Shown: piece by piece, positions 33,494-45,246 of the stretch
Layout of the letters: each line of letters begins with the position of its first letter
How positions within the stretch are numbered: position 1 is the first letter of the stretch
NCBI RefSeq assembly: GCF_000473245.1
Contig: NC_022524.1
Location: 4,178,501 to 4,242,500 of the forward strand
Source: Bacillus infantis NRRL B-14911
GTDB lineage: Bacteria; Bacillota; Bacilli; Bacillales; Cytobacillaceae
Direction: 5' to 3'
DNA: 64,000 nt
Program-made: the position numbers and the translations under genes
The notes under the pieces: generated by a model
Seen by the model: the letters and a program-made list of their open reading frames with translations, nothing else
Database searches by the model: none
Told to the model about the DNA's origin: nothing

Positions 33494-36400
33494 CTATTTC
33501 TTCAGTCTGTGCAGGAATAGGGCAAATTCACCGCGGGTTATGGATTGGCTGGTTCCGAATTGTTCTTTGGTTTTTCCTTGGGTTATATTATTTTCGATAA
33601 GAGCAGCTACAGGCTTTGTATAGCGGCCAGATACATCTTTGAATGGTATGCTGCTTTTTCCTGACTCCATTTTATAGGCTTCGGCAAGCATAATGGCCAT
33701 CTCACCACGGGTGATATTGTCCTGGGCTCCAAATGATGAGGCTGTTTTTCCGCTTACGATCCCTGCTGCCTTTAATGCATTGACAGCGCCTTCTGCACGT
33801 GCAGGGACATCCTTAAATCCAGAGCTTTTTGCCTTATCAAAATTAAGCTTCAAAGCATTTGCCAGCATGACAGCAGCATCTGCCCTTTTGATATTATGGC
33901 CGGTTCCAAACAAGGACGGAGTGATACCCTTTGCAATCCCTTCAGCTACCAGGTATTCTACTGAATCACGATACATTAACGGAACATCCTTGAATACCAC
34001 TGACGGTCCTGGATTTGGTGCTGGTTCCGGGTTTGGATTTGGAGTTGGCGCTGGCTCAGGTGATGGATTCACAACACCGCCTCCTCCGGTCTTCTCATCT
34101 GTTGTAAACCGGTAAATCATAGACCGTCTTTCTGCACCAAATTCATCGGTCACATTCATATACCAAAAATGTTCTTTTGATTCTTCCAGTCCACTCCACT
34201 GCACAGAAGCGGTATCTCCTGATTTTAAATCTCGATTTTGGCCGATTTCTTTGTCAAAATATACATTAACAGCCACATAGTCGGTTGAAACGCGCTTATT
34301 GATGTCTGCTAAATCAAAGTCTTCTTTAAAAGCATCGATATTTTCATCAAAGAAATTATAGTCGTTTAAATAGGGAGAATACGTTTGAAAATCAACTTTT
34401 TCCGTTCCAGGGTCAAAAGTAAGCAGGCGCAAATATCCTTGTCCGCCCTCTGGTCCGCCCTGATAATCAGCAAGGACTTCCACCACTTCCCTTTTGGAAC
34501 CGTCCTGATTTGTCAGCTCGGTAACACGGCGGTTCGCCCCATGATAGTGACCGCTTAAGATGAGCTTTACATTTTCATTCGGCACTACCACTTGATTGAA
34601 CACATTTTGAGCCATATTTGAAAGGGTTGCATTATATTCTAGATAGGCATGCATCCCTATAATCGCATTTCTGTCTGAATGCTTTTCGAGTACTTCATTC
34701 GCCCATTGGATTGTCTCCTCTGTGTCTTCAAGACCAAATCCAACATAAAGTATAATGAAATCATGCCCGCCAAATGATACAAGGTCATAGTGGTTTCTAT
34801 TATTATCCATTTGCCCTCCATACCAAGGATTATTCACATAGCGGTCTGCACCTACATATTTTTTGTAATAAGAGTAATCTATTCCATCTACTATGACATC
34901 ATGATTTCCAGCAAGAACACCATAAGGAACGTTTGCTTCTTCCAGTTTTTTTAAATTTTTGTCTACAATTCTCCACTGATTTTCATCATCTGCGACATTC
35001 ACAAGATCACCTGTATGGATGGCGTATTGGAATATGCCTTCTTTATATGAATCAACAATCCAATCACTCATTGATTCCCATATACCTGGATATGATTCAG
35101 AGTAATATTGTGTATCTGTAAACCAGAGAATTGAGAAAGGATCGTTCGGGCCAGCGACTTCATCCTGAACCATCGCTTGAATTTTGCCATCCTTTATAAA
35201 TCTCTCTTTCTCCACTTCGGCGGCTAGAAGAATTTCGTTTTCATTTGGATTCCCTTTTTCGCGCTTTAAAGAAGTCCATTTTCCTGTCTGATAGTCCCAA
35301 GCATATAAGGTAATCATCCGGTTAGGCAGTGTTTTTCCTTTCCATAGCAATTCTACCTTGCTGCCAGCCGTGAGCTCCTCACCCACTTTAACTTCAAACC
35401 GGTGATACGGAAAGCCCTGCTCACTATCTGTCACAAGATATTTTTCGTCATCATAAGCAATCGCCTGCTGTTCATCAGCGCTAATCTCGGTTTCTCCTTC
35501 AGGCACGGCTGTCAAAGGGGGTTCCCGGTCAGCAATATTTTTAAATCCAGTTATACCCTTCTGGCTTGCAAAGTCATGGCTGGTTCCTTCCATGAAATCC
35601 ACTGTTTTGATGGCATCGCCTGAAGGGTCCTTTACTATTGCGCTTAATCGGGGACTATGACTGACACCTTTGGAGAAATCGGCTGGTTTTACATCCACAG
35701 GCTCTTCTGGCATTTCTTCATTAATGATAAGGGTCTGCTCCGTACTCGTACTATTTCCTGCACCATCAAATGCAGTTATTTTTAAAATATGACTGCCCGC
35801 ACTGATGGCAGAGGAAGAGGATGAAAACGGCATATTTATTTTCTCACCATCCAGCGTGGCCTCAATACTAGCGATTCCCGTTCCTGAATCTTCCGCTAAG
35901 AGAGAAAGTGAAAACTCCCCTTTTAAAACAGCATCTTTTTCCAGCTTGGTTCCATTCATTGAATTCTCAACCCCATGGATAACCGGCTCAGTATTGTCTA
36001 CTGTAATGACAGCTTCCTGCTCCAGCACTCCATCCATGTCCATATACACCGTATGTTCTCCATCAGGAAGCACAGTGGTATCTATAGAAACATAGCGGGC
36101 TGTAAAATGCTTCTTAGGAATATTGAACTGAAATTCACTCTTCAGAGGCTTATTCATATTTGTATTAGTCGGTGCCGTCCCATCTCCAAGTCCATACCAA
36201 AGGTTTTCTGTGTATGGCACAGTTTGGATATTTAAATTCCCTGGAGTCTGTTTCACTGTTTCAGGTTTGAGCATTGTTCCATCAGGGAGGACTAGATGGA
36301 TATTTCTTACATTAAAATCATCAAAATTGGTTTTGTTGAAATACTGATCATGTGTATCTGAATCATAAGGAACACTTTCACTCCCTGAATGAATGGAAAC

Positions 36401-38635
36401 CGTCTGGGACTCAACAAAATATTCAGGCGCAAGACTGTATTTATACCAGGCACCATCCACATATTTCGGGTAAATCCTTGTGAAATATTCTCTTCCCGCA
36501 CCAGCCTTGATGGCACTGGCTGATGCCTGATAAATTTGATCAATTCCATTCGCCTGAAACCCGAACTGAGTGATTCCAGGCAGTGCCGGCCTAATAGAAA
36601 GATCCTTACTGTCCAGCTTCATCTGGATGCTGCTGGCTGCCGTTTCTCCATATGCGTAAACATTAAGGCTCCCTCTTACCATTTGCCCGTTCTTTACAGA
36701 AAGGCCGGGAGCAGGCAGTTCAGCGTTCTCTCCGCTCGGCTCTGTGACCGTTAGATGAAGGCCACGGGAGCTGTAAGGGAATTTCGTGATATTCCCGCTT
36801 TTATCTGCACCTTGGATCATATATCTGTAAATGCCTGTTTCGGATATTTGAATATTTCCTTCATAGATAAATTGGCCATTGCTTTCTTCTTTAAAATCCA
36901 ATGGAACAGAGTGTTTAAAGTCAGTAATGGTCTCTGTCGACTCTCCGTAAAGGAAAGCTGCTTCTTCGAGTATTTCATCACTGGCTACCGTAATGCGTAC
37001 CGGTTTGTTCTGTTCAGCCTGATAAGTCAACTGCTCATGTGATAACAGTGGTGATACCACGTCTTTGCCCGCTGGTTCAGAAACCTGTCGGGAATCTATG
37101 CTTCCCGGATTCCCAAAAGGCCTTGTATCCATTCGTTCCATTATTTTTCCTGATGCTGGATATGAGTATCTGATAACAGTATTTCGGATGCTGCGAACCT
37201 GAGCATCCGGGCTGCTGTCAGATGAAGCATCATACCAGGCTTCGATAATCGAGTCAGCTAACTGGTCTGAAGACGATAAAGCAAATCCTCGCTCAAGCGA
37301 ATTTGGCAGGTTAAAATCTTCCGGCTTTCCATTATCATAGAGTAAGATTTCTTTTTCCGTCAGTGAGGAATTGAAGTGAATATTAAAATCTTCAACTGTC
37401 CCATAACCGGCAGAAATAGCTTCCTTTGCAAACCAGATTACAAAGGGCTTATGAGGTTGAATCACAGTGTCTTCCTGTATAGTCCATTTTTTAGGAGCAG
37501 TGGTTCCTGGATATAAATAAAATAGTGTATGCCCTTTTAAATTAATCGCTTCATCTGTCGTGTTGTACAATTCCATATATTCATATTGATTTCCTGAACC
37601 CTTTCTATAATCCCCCTCCGGATTCGGCATAATCTCAGTAATTAAAATAGATGGAATATTCTTCGGCTCTTCTCCGGATGCTACTGTAAAAGAATATTCC
37701 TGCGAGATGGCATTTTCCATTCCTTCAGCTTCTGCTTCAATATAGTAATGGAAAACCCCATCTGATAAGTCTTCAGCCGGTATCGTTATATGAAAAAGGC
37801 CGCTCTCGCCGCCAGCCATAGGATAAGGGGAAAATTCCCGCTGGCCGGCTGGCTTTATGAATAAGGTCGCAGACTCTGCCCCTTGAATAACAGCGGACAG
37901 GCTAACCTCATTCCCTGGCTTGACTTCGGTAATCGATGTATGTTCAATGGCTATAACTCTTGCAGAAGGTGGCACCTTTTGTTCTTCTTCTATGGCTCCT
38001 GGAGTAGGATCTGCCTTTTGTTTATACCGGTGAAGCTCTGTACCAGTTAAAGCAGGCTGCAAATGCACGCTTTTCCCATCTGCTACATCATCACTGTTAT
38101 AATAAATCGCCGATTTAATGCTGGAAGGATTTCTTTTTTCCACAAGCTGGATTCCTCTGTCACTATTGTTCAATCCATCCTGTCCAGTCAGCGAAAAGAT
38201 CTGCACGTCATCCTCCAAACCGTGGAAGGACCTGAAGTCTGCCTGTGTTAATTTTGCCGCATCGCCTGATATGCTTGAATTGGTCCTTTTCACCCATAGA
38301 ACTGCAGCTTGTCCGGCAGGAAGCTCCACAGTTAAAGGATCCTCGCCAAAAGAGGTGACTTGCAGACTCTTTTTATTCGATCCATAGTCATACACAATTT
38401 CATATAAATCATTAAAAGAAATATCCTGATCGGTAGGATTGTACAGTTCTACATATTCAAAAAGATCATTAGAGCCCGCCCCTGCAATTTCAGTATGCTT
38501 GATGTCATCAGGATAAACCTCAGTCATAATTAAATCTGGCTTGCTCTCATCAGCCAGTACATTTCCCGCAACAGGCAGAAATGTAGCATTAGCCAAAGAC
38601 AGTGCCATAGCCGCACTTAAAACCTTCTTCTTCAC
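33494..38635 (-). CDS. Giant SLH-anchored surface protein with lamin-tail and metallophosphoesterase domains
   Basis: 1713 residues from a GTG at 38635, seven bases after AGGAGG. Signal peptide 1-28. Two lamin-tail-like domains at about 33-150 (PDLIMTEVYPD) and 328-470 (SILITEIMPNPEG). Several Ig-like modules follow, then a calcineurin-type phosphoesterase at about 1160-1400 with FTDTQ, HTGDLVN, GVLAGNHD, GMHAYLEY and LSGHYHG supplying the metal ligands. A proline-rich linker (about 1520-1545) leads to three SLH modules at 1545-1713 that fix it to the wall polymer. It probably releases phosphate from extracellular phosphoesters or nucleotides. Single gene, no nearby partner; the preceding 250 bases hold only the frlR terminator. 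Confidence 0.9.
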   Translation of the reverse strand: MKKKVLSAAMALSLANATFLPVAGNVLADESKPDLIMTEVYPDDIKHTEIAGAGSNDLFEYVELYNPTDQDISFNDLYEIVYDYGSNKKSLQVTSFGEDPLTVELPAGQAAVLWVKRTNSSISGDAAKLTQADFRSFHGLEDDVQIFSLTGQDGLNNSDRGIQLVEKRNPSSIKSAIYYNSDDVADGKSVHLQPALTGTELHRYKQKADPTPGAIEEEQKVPPSARVIAIEHTSITEVKPGNEVSLSAVIQGAESATLFIKPAGQREFSPYPMAGGESGLFHITIPAEDLSDGVFHYYIEAEAEGMENAISQEYSFTVASGEEPKNIPSILITEIMPNPEGDYRKGSGNQYEYMELYNTTDEAINLKGHTLFYLYPGTTAPKKWTIQEDTVIQPHKPFVIWFAKEAISAGYGTVEDFNIHFNSSLTEKEILLYDNGKPEDFNLPNSLERGFALSSSDQLADSIIEAWYDASSDSSPDAQVRSIRNTVIRYSYPASGKIMERMDTRPFGNPGSIDSRQVSEPAGKDVVSPLLSHEQLTYQAEQNKPVRITVASDEILEEAAFLYGESTETITDFKHSVPLDFKEESNGQFIYEGNIQISETGIYRYMIQGADKSGNITKFPYSSRGLHLTVTEPSGENAELPAPGLSVKNGQMVRGSLNVYAYGETAASSIQMKLDSKDLSIRPALPGITQFGFQANGIDQIYQASASAIKAGAGREYFTRIYPKYVDGAWYKYSLAPEYFVESQTVSIHSGSESVPYDSDTHDQYFNKTNFDDFNVRNIHLVLPDGTMLKPETVKQTPGNLNIQTVPYTENLWYGLGDGTAPTNTNMNKPLKSEFQFNIPKKHFTARYVSIDTTVLPDGEHTVYMDMDGVLEQEAVITVDNTEPVIHGVENSMNGTKLEKDAVLKGEFSLSLLAEDSGTGIASIEATLDGEKINMPFSSSSSAISAGSHILKITAFDGAGNSTSTEQTLIINEEMPEEPVDVKPADFSKGVSHSPRLSAIVKDPSGDAIKTVDFMEGTSHDFASQKGITGFKNIADREPPLTAVPEGETEISADEQQAIAYDDEKYLVTDSEQGFPYHRFEVKVGEELTAGSKVELLWKGKTLPNRMITLYAWDYQTGKWTSLKREKGNPNENEILLAAEVEKERFIKDGKIQAMVQDEVAGPNDPFSILWFTDTQYYSESYPGIWESMSDWIVDSYKEGIFQYAIHTGDLVNVADDENQWRIVDKNLKKLEEANVPYGVLAGNHDVIVDGIDYSYYKKYVGADRYVNNPWYGGQMDNNRNHYDLVSFGGHDFIILYVGFGLEDTEETIQWANEVLEKHSDRNAIIGMHAYLEYNATLSNMAQNVFNQVVVPNENVKLILSGHYHGANRRVTELTNQDGSKREVVEVLADYQGGPEGGQGYLRLLTFDPGTEKVDFQTYSPYLNDYNFFDENIDAFKEDFDLADINKRVSTDYVAVNVYFDKEIGQNRDLKSGDTASVQWSGLEESKEHFWYMNVTDEFGAERRSMIYRFTTDEKTGGGGVVNPSPEPAPTPNPNPEPAPNPGPSVVFKDVPLMYRDSVEYLVAEGIAKGITPSLFGTGHNIKRADAAVMLANALKLNFDKAKSSGFKDVPARAEGAVNALKAAGIVSGKTASSFGAQDNITRGEMAIMLAEAYKMESGKSSIPFKDVSGRYTKPVAALIENNITQGKTKEQFGTSQSITRGEFALFLHRLKK

Positions 38636-38844
38636 TTTCCATCCTCCTAGTTTAGTAATCTGTTTATCATATAGATAATTTTAACTACTAAACGTAAAGG
38701 GATAAGAACAATAATTACCTATATTCGTAACTAATTGTAAATTTTGTAAATTACGCAAATACGAAAAATGTTTGGAAAGCACTCACTTCTTTCTATTCGG
38801 GCATTAGCCCTTCCCCCACATCTCCTGCTTTAGAAAGTAAAGAT

Positions 38845-38881
38845 AAAAAAGGGCCATACTCCAAAAAAAGGAGTATGGCCC
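38845..38881 (-). terminator. Terminator of the frl operon
   Basis: Perfect 12-bp stem GGGCCATACTCC/GGAGTATGGCCC with a seven-base loop, followed on the minus strand by six T. Confidence 0.93.
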
Positions 38882-38888
38882 CGAATGT

Positions 38889-39617
38889 CTATTTCGCCCG
38901 ATGAACGGTCAAATTCACTTTATTCGTTTCACAAACAAATGTAGAAAGATGGACTGGTTCGTCACTGGAATCAAAAGCAATCTTGACGATCCTGAATAGA
39001 TTGGCGCCAATATCGCATTCCAGCAGTCTGGCGTGGTCTTTTGTGGCCCCAATCACATCAATGATTTTGTCATTGCTGATAATTTCAGTGCTGTAATCCT
39101 CCAGGAGGATCTGATAGGTGGATTCAAGCCTCGCGATTTTCTTTTCCAAATCAGGGAATCGCATGAGAGAGTAGTGTGCGATGTCGTAGAATAAAGGGCG
39201 GTCATTTACATACATCAGCCGCTCCAATTCAAGAACCGGGCTGCCTTCTTCCATGCGCAGGTGTCCGGCGACTTCCGCTGATGCTGATATGACTTCGCTT
39301 CTTAGTATCCGCGAGTTGGGGATCATCCCAAGCTGATGGCTGAATTCCGAGAAGCCGCTTACAGATAATAGCTCGTTATGGAACTTATTTGAAGCCACAA
39401 ACGTCCCTCTGCGCGGTACGCGTGTAAGAGTTCCTTCATTCACTAATTCCTCAATGGCTTTACGGATCGTAATCCGGCTCACATTATAAATATCGCAAAG
39501 CTCTGCTTCTGTTGGAATTTGTTCATCCGGCTTGTACTTTCCGCTTTGGATGTCATTCTTCAGCATTTGCCTGATTTGCATATACAGCGGCTGAGGCGTT
39601 GAAGGATTTAAATTCAT
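38889..39617 (-). CDS. frlR: GntR/HutC-family regulator of the fructoselysine operon
   Basis: 242 residues from the ATG at 39617, eight bases after AAGGA. GntR winged helix at about 10-75 (PLYMQIRQMLKNDIQSGKYK, VSRITIRKAIEELVNEG) followed by a UTRA effector domain (about 95-235, LELERLMYVNDRPLFYDIA). Being the last gene of the frl operon, as in E. coli frlABCDR, it is likely an autoregulator binding the two shared operator copies at 41576 and 43888, with a fructosamine 6-phosphate as inducer. A TATAATA...TAACAA sequence just upstream of the gene (39630-39660) may be a third site. Confidence 0.85.
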   Translation of the reverse strand: MNLNPSTPQPLYMQIRQMLKNDIQSGKYKPDEQIPTEAELCDIYNVSRITIRKAIEELVNEGTLTRVPRRGTFVASNKFHNELLSVSGFSEFSHQLGMIPNSRILRSEVISASAEVAGHLRMEEGSPVLELERLMYVNDRPLFYDIAHYSLMRFPDLEKKIARLESTYQILLEDYSTEIISNDKIIDVIGATKDHARLLECDIGANLFRIVKIAFDSSDEPVHLSTFVCETNKVNLTVHRAK

Positions 39618-39679
39618 CTGGCTCATCCTTACCGTCAATAGATTGTTAAGATCTATTATACATTGATCTTACTCCCCAG

Positions 39680-40462
39680 TCACCAGGCACCAAAATATCC
39701 GATTGTTTTGGCGGCAGTCTTCGCTCCCAATTCCAAACAGCTTTCTATTGAAAGGCCTTTCAAAATACCGTAAGTAAACCCGGCTATAAATGAATCTCCC
39801 GCTCCCATCGTATCCACAGCATCTGTATCCACTACACCATACTCATAAAAATCTCTTCCATCATAAGCAAGCGAGCCTTTTTCCCCCAAAGTGGCAACTG
39901 CTATTTTTGATCCCTTGCCAACAGCACTTTTTAAAAACTGGCGGATAAATGCATCATTTTCCTTATAAGAGAAGAAAGGATAATCAACATATGGCAGCAG
40001 GCTTTGAACCAGCTTATGGGCCAGCTGATCGGAAAAATCAAAGGACGTCAGCAGCCCTTTTTTCTTAAAAAGAGAAAAATAATTTTCCGCGTGCCCCCAT
40101 AGTCCGGCATGCACCAGCTGATGAGCGGCAATAAATTCAAGTTCTTCTCCTGTCAAAGCAAACTCGCTCATAACACCTTCATCATAGTCGCCAAACCGCC
40201 GGTCATTGCCTTCCATATGTACATCTGTAACCGCTGTTTTTCCTTCCTTTATGGAAAGATGGGTTGTATCCACCCCCTTATTCCGGATGCTTTTGATCAT
40301 TTCTTCTCCATAGTTGTCTGTGCCTACCCAGCCAATATACGCAGGTTCCGCTCCCAATGATTTTAAATAAACCGCCACATTTACTGGATTCCCCCCAGGA
40401 TAAGCTTTCCCGCTGTCCTTATAGACATCCATGCAGTTATCCCCGACTGTAACGACCTTCAT
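39680..40462 (-). CDS. frlD: Fructoselysine 6-kinase (PfkB family)
   Basis: 260 residues, nearly the length of E. coli FrlD. N-terminal VGDNCMDVYKDSGKAYPGGNPVNVA (read here as VGDNCMD and YPGGNPVNVAVYL) binds the sugar, and DTMGAGDSFIAGF is the PfkB signature with the catalytic aspartate. It phosphorylates fructoselysine (an Amadori product) at C6 before FrlB splits it. Cytosolic; third in the operon, 61 bases after frlB with a hairpin between. Confidence 0.88.
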   Translation of the reverse strand: MKVVTVGDNCMDVYKDSGKAYPGGNPVNVAVYLKSLGAEPAYIGWVGTDNYGEEMIKSIRNKGVDTTHLSIKEGKTAVTDVHMEGNDRRFGDYDEGVMSEFALTGEELEFIAAHQLVHAGLWGHAENYFSLFKKKGLLTSFDFSDQLAHKLVQSLLPYVDYPFFSYKENDAFIRQFLKSAVGKGSKIAVATLGEKGSLAYDGRDFYEYGVVDTDAVDTMGAGDSFIAGFTYGILKGLSIESCLELGAKTAAKTIGYFGAW

Positions 40463-40492
40463 GGTGCTGTCACTCCTTTCAGCTTAAGAAAG

Positions 40493-40515
40493 GAGCACTG
40501 CCGCAAGCAGTGCTC
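40493..40515 (-). terminator. Hairpin between frlB and frlD
   Basis: Minus strand GAGCACTGC pairs with GCAGTGCTC over a five-base loop, followed by CTTTCTT. Likely a leaky terminator or processing hairpin lowering frlD/frlR expression. Confidence 0.5.
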
Positions 40516-40523
40516 TATCTTTC

Positions 40524-41537
40524 TTAATATTCCATTTTGCGATAATAGCGTCTGAGTTCCAAAGGATGGTTTCTCTCCCGCTCTAGGTAAACGCTGATGC
40601 GGCTGAGGACAGCCCAGTTGATATTGACAGCGAAATGCTTCCTGAATTCATCGCTGATTCCGTCCATTTTAAAATCCTTCGTATCAATTACAGTCAGTTC
40701 TTTGGTGATCTTCTCAGCGAAACGCTCAACACGCTCGGCAAGCGGACGGGTTTCATCTTCCCCTTTTAGCAAAATGACACTTGTATCTTCGACAACCAAT
40801 TCAAGCGTCCCATGGAAAAACTCAGCAGCATGGATCGATTTGGCGTGGATCCACTGCATCTCTTCCAGAATGCACATTGCATAGGAATACGTATTTCCCC
40901 ATAGATTGCCTGAACCGACCATCATATGGTAGTCCGTATCTTTATGCTTAACAGCAAATTCCTCCGCTTTTTTATCGAAAGACTTTACTGCATCGAGAAT
41001 GGCTCTCGGAAGCAATGATACCTCTTTCACGAATTGATCATATTGCGGAAACTCTTCATTGTTATGCATGAACCGGAAGGATACCATATATAAAAGCATA
41101 AAGAATGTATCAAAAGAATGCTTTTCAGATCCAGTTGTGATGCAGTAGTCGACGATTTTAGTCAGCGGCGTGTCCGGCTCAGCGACCAGAGCCAGAGTTG
41201 TTGCTCCTCTTTCCCTGCAGAATTCTGCGGCTGCCACCGTTTCCTCTGTTGTGCCTGACACAGAAGTGAAAATGCAGACAGAATCCTTTGTAAAATGCTT
41301 AGGATTCGTGGCCATGAATTCTGAAGCAATTTCTGCGCGGACATCAATGCTTGAGTGTGTTTTGAACATGTATTCATAAGGATACATCATGGCGATCGTA
41401 CCGCCGGCGCCAATCATGTAAATATTGCTGTAGCCTTTTTGGCAGATACCATCAACAATCTTTTCAATTTTGCCCCTGTAGCCAAGGCCCTCTTTTTCTA
41501 CTAGTTTCAAAAACAATTCTTCATCAAACTTCAACAT
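40524..41537 (-). CDS. frlB: Fructoselysine-6-phosphate deglycase
   Basis: 337 residues from the ATG at 41537, eight bases after AAGGAGAG. Tandem SIS (sugar isomerase) domains: IYMIGAGGTIAMMYPYEYM and FTSVSGTTEETV in the first, MVGSGNLWGNTYSYAM and AEFFHGTLELV in the second; the C terminus RRYYRKMEY closely matches E. coli FrlB. It splits fructoselysine 6-phosphate into lysine and glucose 6-phosphate. A separate promoter and operator copy lie upstream. Confidence 0.9.
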   Translation of the reverse strand: MLKFDEELFLKLVEKEGLGYRGKIEKIVDGICQKGYSNIYMIGAGGTIAMMYPYEYMFKTHSSIDVRAEIASEFMATNPKHFTKDSVCIFTSVSGTTEETVAAAEFCRERGATTLALVAEPDTPLTKIVDYCITTGSEKHSFDTFFMLLYMVSFRFMHNNEEFPQYDQFVKEVSLLPRAILDAVKSFDKKAEEFAVKHKDTDYHMMVGSGNLWGNTYSYAMCILEEMQWIHAKSIHAAEFFHGTLELVVEDTSVILLKGEDETRPLAERVERFAEKITKELTVIDTKDFKMDGISDEFRKHFAVNINWAVLSRISVYLERERNHPLELRRYYRKMEY

Positions 41538-41575
41538 GGGGAACACTCTCCTTATGAGTCTCTTGCTCGCGACTT

Positions 41576-41621
41576 TATTTGTTATGTCTTGTATTATAAA
41601 TAAACATTACAAATAATTCAA
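41576..41621 (-). promoter_or_regulatory. Promoter and FrlR-type operator upstream of frlB
   Basis: Minus strand -35 TTGAAT (41621-41616), 17-bp spacer, -10 TATAAT (41598-41593). A 23-base element at 41576-41598 overlaps the -10 and matches the one at 43888-43910 at 21 of 23 positions. Confidence 0.8.
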
Positions 41622-41645
41622 TCTTTTTTCTTTGAAAATTTATCA

Positions 41646-41669
41646 GGGAGTCAGCAATAACTAACTCCC
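41646..41669 (-). terminator. Weak terminator after frlA
   Basis: Minus strand GGGAGTTAG pairs with CTGACTCCC (one mismatch) over a six-base loop; only a weak T stretch follows (TGATAAATTTT). Confidence 0.45.
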
Positions 41670-41677
41670 CTTTTGCA

Positions 41678-43862
<2,185 letters not shown>

Positions 43863-43876
43863 ACAATCCCCCCTTA

Positions 43877-43890
43877 TGAAAGCGTTATAT
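43877..43890 (-). promoter_or_regulatory. Possible cre (CcpA) site before frlC
   Basis: TGAAAGCGTTATAT matches 12 of 14 positions of the cre consensus TGWAANCGNTNWCA and lies just downstream of the promoter, where CcpA would act as a roadblock. The last two positions do not fit. Confidence 0.45.
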
Positions 43891-43933
43891 TTGTTATGAT
43901 TTGTATTATAGTTAGGTAATACAAAACAAGCAA
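43888..43933 (-). promoter_or_regulatory. Promoter and FrlR-type operator upstream of frlC
   Basis: Minus strand -35 TTGCTT (43933-43928), 17-bp spacer, -10 TATAAT (43910-43905). The 23-base element 43888-43910 is nearly identical to that upstream of frlB and has the same placement over the -10. Confidence 0.8.
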
Positions 43934-44060
43934 CACTTTTTTGAAAATTAAATATTTTAATCCGAAGGATATACATGAAAGGCACCTTGTCCCACATTAA
44001 GAAATGCATTAAAATTTACACATTAGGCTAAATCTAAGTACAAAGCTAGGAGCTGCCCTG

Positions 44061-44348
44061 TTGATAAAAAATTGGCTTTTCTTTCTCTTTCAAATGATCC
44101 TATTCACTATACTTCTCACCATCAACTACTTTGTCGATCAATATGTAAGCAGCCCCTATGATTCTGGTGACCTGTTCGGCATTGGAGAAATGCTGCTATT
44201 ATTCATTCCGCTTGCCCTCCTTGCTGAAAAGGTATATAAACAATTTACAGATTTCCGTTTTTCCCATAAGGTGCTGTTAAGCATTCCAGCCCTTGCTGTT
44301 GCTGTCTTGATATCTGGTGTGGCATTGGGTCAAATACAGATTGGGTGA
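44061..44348 (+). CDS. Small membrane protein of unknown function
   Basis: 95 residues from a TTG start with AGGAG eight bases upstream. Three hydrophobic segments (about 4-24, 38-56, 70-90) separated by a short acidic loop (DQYVSSPYDSGDLFG). No family recognised. It stands alone between the divergent frl promoter and a strong terminator. Confidence 0.6.
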   Translation: MIKNWLFFLFQMILFTILLTINYFVDQYVSSPYDSGDLFGIGEMLLLFIPLALLAEKVYKQFTDFRFSHKVLLSIPALAVAVLISGVALGQIQIG

Positions 44349-44390
44349 ATTTATCAGATCTAATGAGAAATGCATAGCGGAGTATTAAAA

Positions 44391-44440
44391 AAAAGAACGC
44401 CTGATAATTACTTAAGAATAATCATCAGGCGTTCTTTTTT
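44391..44440. terminator. Strong bidirectional terminator
   Basis: AAAAGAACGCCTGAT pairs with ATCAGGCGTTCTTTT across about 17 bases (further AT pairs inside), T run after and A run before. The rest of the 340-base gap (44441-44688) holds only a GCCT/AGGC hairpin near 44515 and no gene. Confidence 0.88.
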
Positions 44441-44688
44441 ATGAGTTCCTCCAAAGCTTTGAAGTGTTTTTCCATGCGGCCTTTCCGATGCATAAAAATG
44501 GCAATAGGCCTTATCCTTATAACAGGATGAGGCTAAAAAAAACACCTAAATTGCAGCTTATGTTATCTAAAGTCTTGTATGAGTATGATATTGAAATCCC
44601 CATCAGATGAAACCCAATTAACAGAGTCAACATGAATCTGATCATCTAATTGAGGTAAGTCTGTTTTCTTCAACCAGAAGTGATTATT

Positions 44689-45246
44689 TTACATTCCCCT
44701 TTCTTTAACTTCTCCCCTATAGGAAGGGATGACATCTCCCCTCTTGCTCTTCCATATAGACCAAACCGCACAGCCAAACAAAATAACTCCAAACCCTGCA
44801 ATCACAACACCCGGCGATATAATCTTCACAAAAGAAATCCCAATCATCGCAATGCCGACAATCAGATAATGATGAATAGCATGCAGGCGGAAGGTTTTCT
44901 GCTCTATGTGCCAAGCGTGGTGATAGCCTTGAAGGAATCCAAGTGTTGTCTGAAGCAGGAGTGCTATGTAAGGCAGAGAGTCCGCAGGCTGGCTGATGGT
45001 ACCTGCCAGGATATAAACAGCTCCCATCCCTGCGTAGATGAACGGGTGATGGGAGCGATATTTATTGCCTTTGGTCTGATAAAGCCGGTAGCCGAAGGCA
45101 GCTGAGAAGGAGAATATGGCGAACAGCCAGCCAAACAGGGTAAATGACAGGGCCGCCTGTTTGAGCCATACAATATAATAAGGAAAAACGACAACCTGCC
45201 CGACCGACACCAACAGGGGGATGGCCTGTTCACTCTTGATTTTCAT
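44689..45246 (-). CDS. Polytopic membrane protein paired with the FAD oxidase
   Basis: 185 residues with about five or six membrane helices (for example VGQVVVFPYYIVWL, LFGWLFAIFSFSAAFGY, LHAIHHYLIVGIAMIGI). Histidine-rich loop GYHHAWHIEQ and HAIHH could bind heme or metal, but no known family is recognised. Its start overlaps the end of the FAD-binding oxidase gene by 17 bases, so it is translated with it and may be its membrane redox partner. Confidence 0.6.
   Translation of the reverse strand: MKIKSEQAIPLLVSVGQVVVFPYYIVWLKQAALSFTLFGWLFAIFSFSAAFGYRLYQTKGNKYRSHHPFIYAGMGAVYILAGTISQPADSLPYIALLLQTTLGFLQGYHHAWHIEQKTFRLHAIHHYLIVGIAMIGISFVKIISPGVVIAGFGVILFGCAVWSIWKSKRGDVIPSYRGEVKERGM

Noticed and set aside
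39680-39695. Stop-codon repeat at the end of frlD (GGTGCCTGGTGAC)
   Set aside because: The encoded GAW end is plausible for the family and the sequence differs from TGACAGGCACC, so chance is the simpler reading.
41251-41275. GTGCCTGACACAG repeat unit inside frlB
   Set aside because: It encodes the conserved VSGTTEE phosphosugar loop of the SIS domain, so the match is dictated by the protein.
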